Origin: Planctomycetota bacterium | GTDB taxonomy: Bacteria; Planctomycetota; MHYJ01; JACQXL01; JAVHLO01 | Length of the DNA: 14,093 nucleotides | Assembly: GCA_031082105.1 (NCBI GenBank) | Contig: JAVHLO010000045.1 | Coordinates: forward strand, 1 to 14,093 | Reading direction: 5' to 3' | Part shown: positions 1 to 5,882 of the stretch, piece by piece | Layout of the letters: the number at the start of each line of letters is the position of its first letter | Numbering within the stretch: the stretch's first letter is position 1 | Made by a program: the position numbers and the translations under genes | The notes under the pieces: generated by a model | Told to the model about the DNA's origin: nothing | Database searches by the model: none | What the model saw: the letters and a program-made list of their open reading frames with translations, nothing else

Positions 1-1
1 C

Positions 2-439
2 GAGACTCATCTCGCAAACCTGCGCAGGATTCCGGAGAAGGCCTTCGACCGGATGATCGGCCCGCTGCTCGACGAGCTGCTGAAGGGAATGGAACTCCGG
101 TTCGGCAAGTCCACAGAGGAAGAACGGAAAACCGAGAAAGCCCGGATGCTGGACGTCATTGAACGTGCGCGCGCGATGAGCGACGAGGAGTTCCAGTTGA
201 ACAAGACGCCGCTGGCGAAGGAGATTCTAAAGACCCACGACGAGTTTATCGAGAGCGTGCACGGTTTTGTGAAGATAATCTCGAAGGTCACGGGCGGGCT
301 CGACAAGACGGGCACGTTCCTGCTGAACCCGCGCATCGTGCCGCTTCTGGAGAAACGGATCGAGCTGATGAAGAGCGGCGGGCTTGCCCCGACCGACCTT
401 GACGCCTTGACGGCGGACAACGCCGCCGGCGCAGGTTGA
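2..439 (+). CDS. Hypothetical helical protein, 5' end cut by the window edge
   Basis: The frame is open from the first bases, so the gene probably begins upstream. The first in-frame ATG is at 53, with a GGAGAAGG stretch about 12 nt before it, so a start there cannot be excluded. The visible part (about 145 residues) is rich in Glu, Lys, Arg and Leu and looks almost wholly alpha-helical. It has no signal peptide or membrane segment in view and no motif I recognise. It ends at TGA 437-439 after a short Ala/Gly tail. The same frame then stays open through 440-493 into the next reading frame, with 16 of 18 codons ending in G or C, so the two may be halves of one gene. Function unknown. Confidence 0.7.
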   Translation, partial: ETHLANLRRIPEKAFDRMIGPLLDELLKGMELRFGKSTEEERKTEKARMLDVIERARAMSDEEFQLNKTPLAKEILKTHDEFIESVHGFVKIISKVTGGLDKTGTFLLNPRIVPLLEKRIELMKSGGLAPTDLDALTADNAAGAG

Positions 440-471
440 GCGACCAAAGACGATCCCGCCAGGAAGGCGGG
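437..471 (+). other. In-frame TGA followed by a perfect 6-bp hairpin
   Basis: TGA 437-439 separates two reading frames that share a frame. Fifteen nucleotides later CCCGCC (455-460) and GGCGGG (466-471) form a perfect stem around the loop AGGAA. This could be chance in GC-rich coding sequence, a relic of a single gene broken by a nonsense change, or a recoding signal. Confidence 0.4.
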
Positions 472-493
472 CGCGCTGAAGGCCAAGCCGACC

Positions 494-868
494 ATGAAGG
501 AGGTCGTGAAGGCGCTGTCTCTGAATGCGGGCCAGGTCGTGCGCTCCGTAAGGGCGTTCCGCGACTGCCAGACCGCGGTCATGCAGCTCGTCATGATCCC
601 GCGCGATGACGGCGTGAACATGCTCGAAGAGATCGGCAAGCTCGAATCCGACCCCACGATGAAACAACAGGACCGCGAGCTCAGATTCATCGAACTGCTC
701 ACGCTCAACGTGCCCGGCAGCGACAAGATGTACCTCACCCGGATCGAAGAACTGAAAACCGCGCTCGACGAGAAGCTGGGCAAGATACTGACCGAAGAAC
801 AATTCCGCCGCTACAAGGACCTCCAGATCGAACCGCTCGACATCCAGGAGCTCGACAAGACCGAGTAG
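494..868 (+). CDS. Hypothetical helical protein, possibly the C-terminal half of the preceding gene
   Basis: This 124-residue product is predicted to be mostly alpha-helical and charged. Near its end is LTEEQFRRYKDL, the type of 'LTxEQxxxY' helix seen in Spy/CpxP-like and other small helical bacterial proteins. That resemblance is too short to assign a family. The ATG at 494 has only a weak SD (GAAGG, about 11 nt upstream). The reading frame is identical to that of the upstream gene and is open from 440, encoding a Lys/Ala/Pro-rich stretch that would suit a linker. I therefore think it more likely that 2-868 was one gene of at least 288 codons split by TGA 437-439 than two separate genes. It ends in TAG. 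Function unknown. Confidence 0.65.
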   Translation: MKEVVKALSLNAGQVVRSVRAFRDCQTAVMQLVMIPRDDGVNMLEEIGKLESDPTMKQQDRELRFIELLTLNVPGSDKMYLTRIEELKTALDEKLGKILTEEQFRRYKDLQIEPLDIQELDKTE

Positions 869-876
869 CGGACGCC

Positions 877-1014
877 ACCCCTCTCCCTTTGGGAGAGGGG
901 ACGAGGGTGAGGGTCTTCCACACGCCCACGAGTCCAACTCCCTCTCCCTAACCCTCTCCCAGAGGGAGAGGGAACTCTCCCCCTCTCCCCCTGGGAGAGG
1001 GCGGGGGTGAGGGG
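877..1014. repeat. Tandem cluster of GC-rich 'ccctctccc...gggagaggg' repeats
   Basis: There are three diverged units, at about 877-912, 940-974 and 977-1014. Each is built from CCCTCTCCC and GGGAGAGGG arms followed by GAGGGTGAGGG or a variant. Units 1 and 3 are followed by similar flanks (CTTCCACACGCCCACGA and CTTTCCCACGCCCAGCGA), so a larger block was duplicated. Each unit can fold as a hairpin. A partial copy closes the window (14077-14093). Such elements are scattered between genes in many large environmental bacterial genomes; they fill the gap before cutA. Confidence 0.8.
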
Positions 1015-1140
1015 CTTTCCCACGCCCAGCGACGGGAATTCCTCACCTTGGTCGGGATTGTTCGTTTGTGGCTGGGGTCTGGAGACAAAGAAGACAACGC
1101 ATTGATTCGTGAACGATGCCGGTTAGGAGTCTTGAAGCCC

Positions 1141-1497
1141 ATGGCGCAACCACGACAGCACGGAAAGGACCCGATCGTCGTACTGGTAACGACGCCGCGC
1201 AAGAAAGGCGTCGCCGAGCGGATCGCGCGCGCGCTGGTCGGCGAGCGGCTCGCCGCGTGCGTCAACATCGTCCCGCAGCTCCGCTCGATCTACAGGTGGC
1301 AGGGCAAGATCTGCAACGACCTCGAAAGGCTGCTCCTGATCAAGACGACCTCCGCCCGTTTCCGCGCGCTCGAGAAGCGGGTCCGCGAGCTTCACCCCTA
1401 TGATGTCCCCGAGATAATCGCGCTGAAGATATCCGCCGGCGAGAAGCGGTACCTCGCGTGGCTCTTCGATTCGTCGACGGCAGCGCGGAAAACTTGA
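1141..1497 (+). CDS. cutA: CutA divalent-cation tolerance protein
   Basis: CutA1 family: small trimeric cytoplasmic proteins with a ferredoxin-like fold, linked to divalent metal (copper) tolerance, exact biochemical role debated. The 118-residue product carries the family core: VVLVTTP near residues 13-19, LAACVNIVP (37-45) with the usual Cys40, SIYRWQGKI (49-57), LLLIKT (64-69) and HPYDVPEII (85-93). All are nearly canonical, so the assignment is firm. I start at ATG 1141 because it gives the normal family length. An AGGAG lies about 11 nt upstream, and the open frame further 5' (from a TTG at 1048) has no CutA homology. The gene is flanked by repeat clusters on both sides, so it is probably a single transcription unit. 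It ends in TGA. Confidence 0.95.
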   Translation: MAQPRQHGKDPIVVLVTTPRKKGVAERIARALVGERLAACVNIVPQLRSIYRWQGKICNDLERLLLIKTTSARFRALEKRVRELHPYDVPEIIALKISAGEKRYLAWLFDSSTAARKT

Positions 1498-1587
1498 ACC
1501 GCGCACCATTCGTGCGTATACTGGAGACGGTCTCGAAAGTGTCGGCGGCGGCATGCTTGAACTGGAGCCTCCAACAGAATGTCGCGG

Positions 1588-1665
1588 GTCATTCCCGCGC
1601 AAGCGGGAATGACGGTCTGTCGGGCTTTTCCTTGGATACGCGAACAATCCCGGTTGCTTGATTGT
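1588..1665. repeat. Dispersed hairpin repeat, family B copy 1
   Basis: It begins with a perfect 11-bp stem, GTCATTCCCGC (1588-1598) and GCGGGAATGAC (1603-1613), closed by a GCAA tetraloop. A conserved tail follows: GTCGGGCTTTTCC, then a segment ending GCGAACAATCCC. The same hairpin foot and tail recur at 5776-5882. It lies between cutA and the next gene. Confidence 0.75.
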
Positions 1666-1693
1666 GGCGCTCTTGGCGCCGCGCATGTTTGAA

Positions 1694-1707
1694 GAAGGAG
1701 GTGCGTC
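1694..1707 (+). promoter_or_regulatory. Strong Shine-Dalgarno deciding a GTG start
   Basis: AAGGAGG followed by a 6-nt spacer stands directly before GTG 1708. This is almost the full anti-SD complement. It fixes the GTG start of the secreted protein and suggests efficient translation. Confidence 0.8.
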
Positions 1708-2793
1708 GTGAAGACGTGTTCGAGAATCGCCCTGGCCGGCATGCTGGCGATTGCCGCATTCTGGGTATTCGCCGCCGCCGTCGCGCAGGAATCGAGCTGG
1801 ACCGAGTCCACACTGAAGTTCCAGCCCGCGGCAAAAGGGGACTTCCCCTACTTCACCATGCGCGAGGAGCAGGTCGGGGAATTGTGCCACGATCGCAACG
1901 AGTACTACGTCCCGATCCCCGTCAAGAAGAAGCTCGGCGTCATGGGGACCTCCGATACGAAGATACTGACGCTCGATTGCGATCATGACTATAAGGAAGA
2001 AACAAAAATCTCCGGTCAGGGAGGACTTGCTACCGCCAAACTCATCTACGAGGACGATACGGTCTCGACGTATACGATGAAGATCATCAGGGGCGCGGGT
2101 ACCTCCGGCGTCTCCTGGCAGTTCCTGCGCCATTGCTGGATGGCCGGCAAGGTCGCAAACCTCCCCTTCGCGCTCATCGACGACAGCAACAACGGAAAGT
2201 ACGACGACTACGGCCAGGACAGCTTCGTGGTAGGCGATTCAAAGTATGCCACGCCGCTCGGCAAGGTCGCGAGCCTGGGCGGACAGCTGTTCAACCTCGA
2301 GGCCAAGGAACACGGTACTTCGGTGAAGACCAAGCCCTACGAGGGCAAGACCGGTTACCTGGACATGTCCAGCCAGTACAAGTGCGTCGGCAAGCTGATG
2401 GTGGCGATCGTCCAGTGCGGCCAGAACTTCTTCGACGCCTCGGGCAAGGACCCGCTGCTCGTCCCGGTCGGCTCCTACAGTTTCCTGTGGGGCGTGATTT
2501 CGAACGGAAAACAGAGCGCGGTCATCCAGCCCGGCAAGATGGTCGCCATCGAGGTCAAGGAGGGCGAAACGACGAAGGTCGCCTGGGGAATGCCGGTCAG
2601 GCTCGAGATCGACGCGGTCGTCAGCGCGGGGATGCTGAGGATCGGACCGGCGAACGTGAAGGCGTTCGGGACCGCGAACGAGGAGTACGTGACATTCAAA
2701 CCGAGACCGCTATTGCCCCAACTCGAGGTGCAAGGCAGCACCGGGTCGACCATCGGACGCGGAGCGGTCGCCGAGGCGACCGACGGCTGCTGA
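1708..2793 (+). CDS. Secreted multidomain hypothetical protein, frame open past its TGA
   Basis: The 361-residue product starts at GTG behind a near-perfect SD. Residues 1-27 are a Sec signal peptide (Lys near the N terminus, a hydrophobic core, cleavage after AVA or nearby). The mature part is beta-rich. Around residue 160 lies DDSNNGKYDDYGQD, which resembles a Dx[DN]x[DN]G calcium-binding loop. Residues 240-300 look like an Ig or regulatory-like beta-sandwich ending in VAWGMPVRLE, and a further strand-rich C-terminal segment follows. I cannot name the family; the style is that of exported proteins of Planctomycetota-like bacteria. The TGA at 2791-2793 falls inside the last beta-rich segment, and the frame continues for 41 codons to TAG 2917-2919. 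The annotated product is therefore probably shorter than the ancestral or true one (403 codons). Confidence 0.85.
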   Translation: MKTCSRIALAGMLAIAAFWVFAAAVAQESSWTESTLKFQPAAKGDFPYFTMREEQVGELCHDRNEYYVPIPVKKKLGVMGTSDTKILTLDCDHDYKEETKISGQGGLATAKLIYEDDTVSTYTMKIIRGAGTSGVSWQFLRHCWMAGKVANLPFALIDDSNNGKYDDYGQDSFVVGDSKYATPLGKVASLGGQLFNLEAKEHGTSVKTKPYEGKTGYLDMSSQYKCVGKLMVAIVQCGQNFFDASGKDPLLVPVGSYSFLWGVISNGKQSAVIQPGKMVAIEVKEGETTKVAWGMPVRLEIDAVVSAGMLRIGPANVKAFGTANEEYVTFKPRPLLPQLEVQGSTGSTIGRGAVAEATDGC

Positions 2794-2919
2794 GGGAAGC
2801 CTGCCACCGACGGGGTCTACTCCGTGCGAGTAGATGAGAAGCTGATGCCGGTAAAAGTGAAGGCCGTCGAGAGGAACTACAAGGGTCTCTGCGGAGTGAT
2901 GGAAAGCCAGGTCCAGTAG
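2794..2919 (+). other. In-frame continuation of the secreted protein beyond TGA 2791
   Basis: There are 41 sense codons in the same frame, ending in TAG. About 32 of 41 third positions are G or C, as in the gene itself. The residues alternate in beta-strand fashion (VYSVRVDEKL, MPVKVKAVE) and look like the end of the preceding domain. No independent start or SD is convincing. This is either the 3' part of a gene with a nonsense mutation or base error, or the C terminus of a UGA-recoded protein, with a Cys codon directly before the TGA and a Gly codon after it. Confidence 0.6.
2815..2835 (+). other. Hairpin 21 nt after the in-frame TGA
   Basis: GTCTACTC (2815-2822) pairs with GAGTAGAT (2828-2835) to give an 8-bp stem (one G-U at the base) around the loop CGUGC, which holds a GU. 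Bacterial SECIS elements are short stem-loops just downstream of a Sec UGA, often with GU in the apical loop. The placement and loop are suggestive only, because the same bases also encode a plausible strand. Confidence 0.3.
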
Positions 2920-2926
2920 CGGCCAT

Positions 2927-2961
2927 CGATTTCGGATTTGCGATTTTGGATTGCGGATTTG
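2927..2961. repeat. Short tandem 'cggatttg/cgatttt' repeat
   Basis: A run of degenerate units (GATTTCGGATTTGCGATTTT and a further GGATTGCGGATTT) stands just after the stop of the secreted gene. This low-complexity unit is a familiar intergenic repeat type in large environmental genomes. It is AT-richer than everything around it. Confidence 0.6.
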
Positions 2962-3053
2962 CAGGAGGAAGCTCCAGCTGCCGACCGGCTGTCCGAGAGG
3001 CCGAGGTCCCCGTCAAGCCGCGTCTGCCGACCGGCATCGCGGCCGCGACTGCT

Positions 3054-3091
3054 GGAATCAGTGCCGCGACCGTGAGGGAGCGGTAGACGAC
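3054..3091 (-). repeat. Core copy of dispersed repeat family A, inverted
   Basis: Read on the minus strand it contains CTCCCTCACGGTCGCGGCAC within a segment that matches 5909-5943 and 7982-8016 over about 35 bp with one or two differences. The flanks differ from the other copies, so only the core is shared. The surrounding 2962-3148 spacer shows no gene. Confidence 0.75.
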
Positions 3092-3148
3092 TATTGACGC
3101 GTGGGCACGGTAGTAATCGAGCGCGCCCACTGATGGAAGGAAGCAAAG

Positions 3149-4018
3149 ATGGGGCTCAAGCGGCCTGGTTTTGCGGGGAGCTGGTATCCCGCTTCCGCCG
3201 CGGAATGCGAACGCGAGATCAAGCAGTTCGTCTCCGACGCCGCGCCGGCGCGCTCGAAGGCGCGAAAGGTCGGCGGGATCGTCCCGCACGCAGGCTGGTT
3301 CTATTCCGGCAAGGCCGCGTGCAACGTCTTCCACGCACTCAAGTCCGCCACGAAGATCGACACCGTCATCCTCTTCGCCACGCACATGCACCCGCGTTCG
3401 CCGAACATCGTCGTCGAGTCCGGCGAGTTCTGGACGCCGTTCGGCAATATCAGGGTCGCCGAGAAACTCGCCCGGGCCGCGGTCAAGGCCATCGAACCGC
3501 TTACGGAGGTCGAGACGCTTGACGCGGCCGAGCACGAACACGACAACACGATGGAGCTCCAACTCCCATTCATCAGACACTTTTTCCCCGAGGCGGAGAT
3601 ACTGCCGATAAGCGTCGCGCCGGCGCGGGCCGCCGTCGGGCTCGGAGCGGCAGTTACGAAGGCTGCTCAAGAGATGAAGCTCGGCGTGATCGCGGTCGGC
3701 TCGACCGACCTTACCCACTACGGACCGAACTACGGTTTCACGCCGAAGGGGTCCGGAACGAAGGCGCTGGCGTGGGTGAAGGAGGAGAACGACAAGAAGG
3801 CCGTCGATTCGATGCTCGCGATGGATGCGGAACTTGTCGTGAGCGAATCGCTGGCGAACCAGAACGCGTGCTGTGGTGGCGCGGCGGCGGCGGCCGTTGC
3901 GGCGGCCAAGCAGCTCGGCGCGACAAAGGGGGAGCTCCTCCAGTACTACACCAGCTACGATATCCAACCCAACTCGAGCTTCGTCGGCTATGCGGGCGTG
4001 GTATTCGTCTGCGCGTAG
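3149..4018 (+). CDS. MEMO1 / AmmeMemoRadiSam system protein B family
   Basis: The 289-residue product is full length for the MEMO family, which is related to class III extradiol dioxygenases and in eukaryotes binds iron or copper. Signature segments are in order: RPGFAGSWYPA (5-15), GGIVPHAGWFYSGKAA (42-57) with the ligand-type His47, THMHP (78-82) with His79 and His81, the EHDNTMELQLPF segment corresponding to the family's 'EHSxExQLPF', GSTDLTHYGPNYG (a 'SSDLTHYG' variant), and a Cys pair at 241-242 followed by Gly and an Ala-rich helix. These His and Cys positions match the metal-site positions of human MEMO1. The start is supported by GGAAGG about 9 nt upstream. In many prokaryotes the gene sits beside AMMECR1 and radical-SAM genes; neither is present here. 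The substrate is unknown. Confidence 0.93.
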   Translation: MGLKRPGFAGSWYPASAAECEREIKQFVSDAAPARSKARKVGGIVPHAGWFYSGKAACNVFHALKSATKIDTVILFATHMHPRSPNIVVESGEFWTPFGNIRVAEKLARAAVKAIEPLTEVETLDAAEHEHDNTMELQLPFIRHFFPEAEILPISVAPARAAVGLGAAVTKAAQEMKLGVIAVGSTDLTHYGPNYGFTPKGSGTKALAWVKEENDKKAVDSMLAMDAELVVSESLANQNACCGGAAAAAVAAAKQLGATKGELLQYYTSYDIQPNSSFVGYAGVVFVCA

Positions 4019-4032
4019 CGTGCCAGGCCTAC

Positions 4033-4063
4033 TGTCTCGTCAAAGTCTCTTGCAGTCCCTGTT
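4033..4063 (-). repeat. Dispersed repeat family C, single arm
   Basis: TGTCTCGTC, AGTCT, TTG, AGTCCC and GTT are shared in register with 9919-9949, about 26 of 31 positions. The reverse complement (AACAGGGACT, then TTGACGAGAC after about ten extra bases) also matches the left arm at 9876-9895. It lies in the short spacer between the MEMO-like and DUF3795 genes. Confidence 0.5.
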
Positions 4064-4105
4064 GACGCTTCGCAGGAAAGCTTTCTCTTTGTCGGAGGAT
4101 ATGCC

Positions 4106-4507
4106 GTGAATGCCAAAGCCGTTCAATATGTCTCATACTGCGGGCTGAGCTGCAAGCGGTGCTGGGGATTGACCGCGTCTCTATCGAAGGCTGCGCAGTC
4201 ACTGCGCGAGGCGGTGAAGCGGGTCGGGCTGAAGGAATTCTGGCACGAGATCCCGTTCCTCGGCAGCTACGAGCAGTTCAAGAAATCGCTCGACGGCCTG
4301 ATGCGGCTTCACTGCACGAAGACATGCCGCAAGGGCGGCGGTAATCCGGACTGTAAGATCAGAGAATGTGTTCGCGCAAAAAAGAGCATCGGTTGCTGGG
4401 AATGCCTCGGTTTCAAGAAATGCGGCAAGCTTCACAAGAAGTTCGTGCGGAACCTCAACCGCATCCGCAAGGTAGGCCCGGCGCGGTTCCTGCGCGAGGC
4501 GAAGTAG
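4106..4507 (+). CDS. DUF3795 domain, cysteine-rich small protein
   Basis: The 133-residue product starts at GTG, fixed by a GGAGG seven bases upstream; the nearby ATG at 4101 is out of frame. The N terminus VSYCGLSCKRCW has the DUF3795 hallmark 'YCGLxCxxC' (Cys12, 16, 19). A second cluster follows: Cys70, 74, 83, 88, 97, 100 and 106, including CWECLGFKKC. Ten cysteines in about 95 residues suggest a metal site, zinc or an Fe-S cluster; this is inference, since the family is functionally uncharacterised. A basic, helical C-terminal tail follows. It stands 87 nt after the MEMO-like gene on the same strand and could be co-transcribed with it. It ends in TAG. Confidence 0.88.
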   Translation: MNAKAVQYVSYCGLSCKRCWGLTASLSKAAQSLREAVKRVGLKEFWHEIPFLGSYEQFKKSLDGLMRLHCTKTCRKGGGNPDCKIRECVRAKKSIGCWECLGFKKCGKLHKKFVRNLNRIRKVGPARFLREAK

Positions 4508-4572
4508 TCTGGGGGACGCACGCTAATGCCGCCGAAACGGCGCAGATGTAGTCCGCAGGGGGTTCTATCTCT

Positions 4573-4592
4573 ACCCCGGCCATGCCGGGGGT
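4573..4592. terminator. GC-rich hairpin after the DUF3795 gene
   Basis: ACCCCGGC and GCCGGGG(G)GT form an almost perfect stem around CAT, about 65 nt after the DUF3795 stop in a convergent gene arrangement. There is no U-run after it, so it is not a classical intrinsic terminator. It could equally be a small repeat. Confidence 0.3.
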
Positions 4593-4750
4593 TCACAGAG
4601 GCCGACGAAGTATGGCGGCACAGCGTTCACCTGGAGGACGACGAGGGCGAATACCTTTCCGAAGTCCTTGAAATGCGCTCGTCCTGCCGGAGGCTGGCGG
4701 ACAGAGAGCTGAGCCGTGAAGACCTGGACGGAATCGGGGAGAGCCTATGA
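4592..4750 (+). pseudogene. Possible gene remnant or small unrecognised ORF
   Basis: From about 4592 the frame ending at TGA 4748-4750 encodes an acidic, protein-like stretch with LEDDEGEYLSEVLEM, then RRLADRELSREDLDGIGESL. The composition is far more natural than in other non-coding frames here. The nearest in-frame ATG (4526) would add an Arg/Pro-rich leader running through a hairpin, which is unconvincing, and I see no good SD. I read it as the 3' end of a degraded gene, or a small gene with an unidentified start. No family recognised. Confidence 0.3.
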
Positions 4751-4786
4751 GCGGTTCGACATATGTCTCGAGAAGGTGAGCTTGCG

Positions 4787-4807
4787 GGGGGCCTGGCTTC
4801 GGCCCCC
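4787..4807. other. GC hairpin
   Basis: GGGGGCC (4787-4793) pairs with GGCCCCC (4801-4807) around a 7-nt loop. No T-run follows. The stretch 4808-4980 has no gene I can support. Confidence 0.4.
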
Positions 4808-4980
4808 TTCGGCAACGCAACCGGGCAGGACGGACAATCCGACGGGAGCCGGCCGCGAGCGCGGAACTCAGCTCGCTTGCGCCCGTGCCGTGGTGCGCGG
4901 GATTTGGCATCGAGGTCGTGCTGAGCAAGTAGGTTTTCGCGCGTCCCTCAGCCGCCCCCACAATTCGCGGACAACCCCCT

Positions 4981-5010
4981 GAAGTCCCCCCCTTTGCTAA
5001 GGGGGACTTC
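4981..5010. repeat. Perfect 10-bp inverted repeat ('gaagtccccc' type)
   Basis: GAAGTCCCCC (4981-4990) and GGGGGACTTC (5001-5010) are exact inverses around CCTTTGCTAA. This is a well-known kind of intergenic hairpin repeat (variants of 'aagtccccctttgctaaaggggg'). It sits between convergent genes and could act as a transcription barrier for both. Confidence 0.75.
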
Positions 5011-5093
5011 TGCGCGCCGTACTTGTTCGGACTTCAGGCGGTGACTTCCAACCGTCGTCAGTACGATTGAGCAATTCGCGCAAGGACGCGTTT

Positions 5094-5576
5094 TCAGCGC
5101 GGTTGTGGGCGGGAGATGTGCGTCTTGAGTAATGAAACGACGGCGTCTTTGTTGCCTTTGCCGTACAACACGTAGTGGCCCCGGAACGGGTCGAGGCCCG
5201 ATGGGGACGGAAACGGGCTCAGGTGCGTGCCTGTATCGTGGACGTAAAAATTCCGGAAGTCCGTCCATTTTCGCGCCGTCGTCCGCCCGAGAAAACGGAT
5301 CTCGATCCCGGCCGCGGTCAGCGTGTAGCGCGTCGGCAGGAAATAGCGCGCCATGAGGATAAGGCAGAGGCCGATCCAGAACAGCGTCATCAACAACGTG
5401 CCCACCCAGAAGTAAGTCATTGCCCCCACCGTGATCATGACGAGCACGAGTATCACGCTCTTCGAAGGATAGTCCCGCAACGGATGCGCGGTCCATGAAA
5501 GGGTCTCGACGCCCGCGCCGGCGCCGGGAGCTGACTCGCCCGCGGATACACTCTGTTCGGGACCGGTCGCGTCCAT
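5094..5576 (-). CDS. Small membrane protein with a PH-like C-terminal domain
   Basis: I start at the ATG at 5574-5576 (160 residues), because the open frame further upstream runs into low-quality sequence and this ATG has a GGGG about 8 nt before it. Residues 1-35 are hydrophilic and Ala/Gly-rich. Two adjacent hydrophobic helices follow at about 42-58 and 61-76 with a very short turn, giving a hairpin in the membrane with both ends on the same side. From 78 the pattern FLPTRYTLTAAGIEIRF, then the TARKWTDFRNFYVHDTG segment, is characteristic of small bacterial membrane proteins with a PH-like beta domain ('Y-x-L-T-x-x-G-I-x-I' followed by 'W-x-D-F'). The exact family is not certain and the role is unknown. 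It ends in TGA. Confidence 0.8.
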   Translation of the reverse strand: MDATGPEQSVSAGESAPGAGAGVETLSWTAHPLRDYPSKSVILVLVMITVGAMTYFWVGTLLMTLFWIGLCLILMARYFLPTRYTLTAAGIEIRFLGRTTARKWTDFRNFYVHDTGTHLSPFPSPSGLDPFRGHYVLYGKGNKDAVVSLLKTHISRPQPR

Positions 5577-5621
5577 TCTACAACCCCATGAATTCGAGCC
5601 TCGCTTGGCAAATCTGTTTGG

Positions 5622-5646
5622 CCACAGAGGCACGGAGACATAGACG
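5622..5646. repeat. 'Accacagagrcacrgag' dispersed repeat, copy 1
   Basis: CCACAGAGGCACGGAGACAT is one of several copies in this window (7774-7800, 13448-13476, and inverted at 10115-10151). It is a common intergenic repeat in large environmental genomes. Confidence 0.65.
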
Positions 5647-5650
5647 TATT

Positions 5651-5713
5651 TTCTCGCTCGCTTTGGTTTCTCTCTTTCCTCGGTCTTTTCGCTCCTTCGT
5701 CCTTTCGTTCCCT
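5651..5713. repeat. Pyrimidine-rich degenerate tandem repeat
   Basis: Repeated CTTTC/CTTCGT/TTTCGTTC units are strongly C+T biased on the plus strand. A related tract is at 5971-6021. The role is unknown; replication-slippage repeats are one explanation. Confidence 0.55.
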
Positions 5714-5775
5714 GGAAGCGGTGTCAAGAGCCACGGTTCGTGGCAGGTGCATGGTTGCCGGCCGCAATAGAATCC

Positions 5776-5882
5776 TGGATTCCCGCTTTTCCGCCGCAGC
5801 GGATCCGCTGCGGCGGACGCGGGAATCACAGTAGGTCGGGCTTTTCCCTAGACGCGCGAATAGTCCCAGCTAGTCGTTTGTG
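5776..5882. repeat. Dispersed hairpin repeat, family B copy 2, with a nested 28-bp palindrome
   Basis: The outer arms GATTCCCGC (5778-5786) and GCGGGAATC (5819-5827) match the foot of the hairpin at 1588-1613. The tail GTCGGGCTTTTCC and GCGAATAGTCCC matches that copy too. Between the arms sits TCCGCCGCAGCGGA (5790-5803) directly followed by its exact reverse complement (5804-5817), a perfect 28-bp palindrome with no loop. A related imperfect block is at 11778-11801. Confidence 0.75.

Noticed and set aside
877..1014. CRISPR-like array
   Set aside because: The units are diverged, in mixed orientation, with no uniform spacers and no cas genes nearby.
1048..1140. Longer CutA start at TTG 1048
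   Set aside because: It would add about 31 residues without family counterpart; ATG 1141 gives the standard length.
437..2793. Alternative genetic code with TGA as a sense codon
   Set aside because: RidA, CutA, EamA and the LOG-like protein all end at TGA at the normal family length, so TGA is a working stop codon here; only context-dependent recoding remains possible.
2696..3967. Long open frame on the minus strand covering the MEMO-like gene
   Set aside because: It runs through intergenic repeats and the antisense of an obvious MEMO-family gene, with no family features of its own.
4787..4807. Rho-independent terminator
   Set aside because: The stem is good but no T-run follows on either strand, so I list it only as a hairpin.
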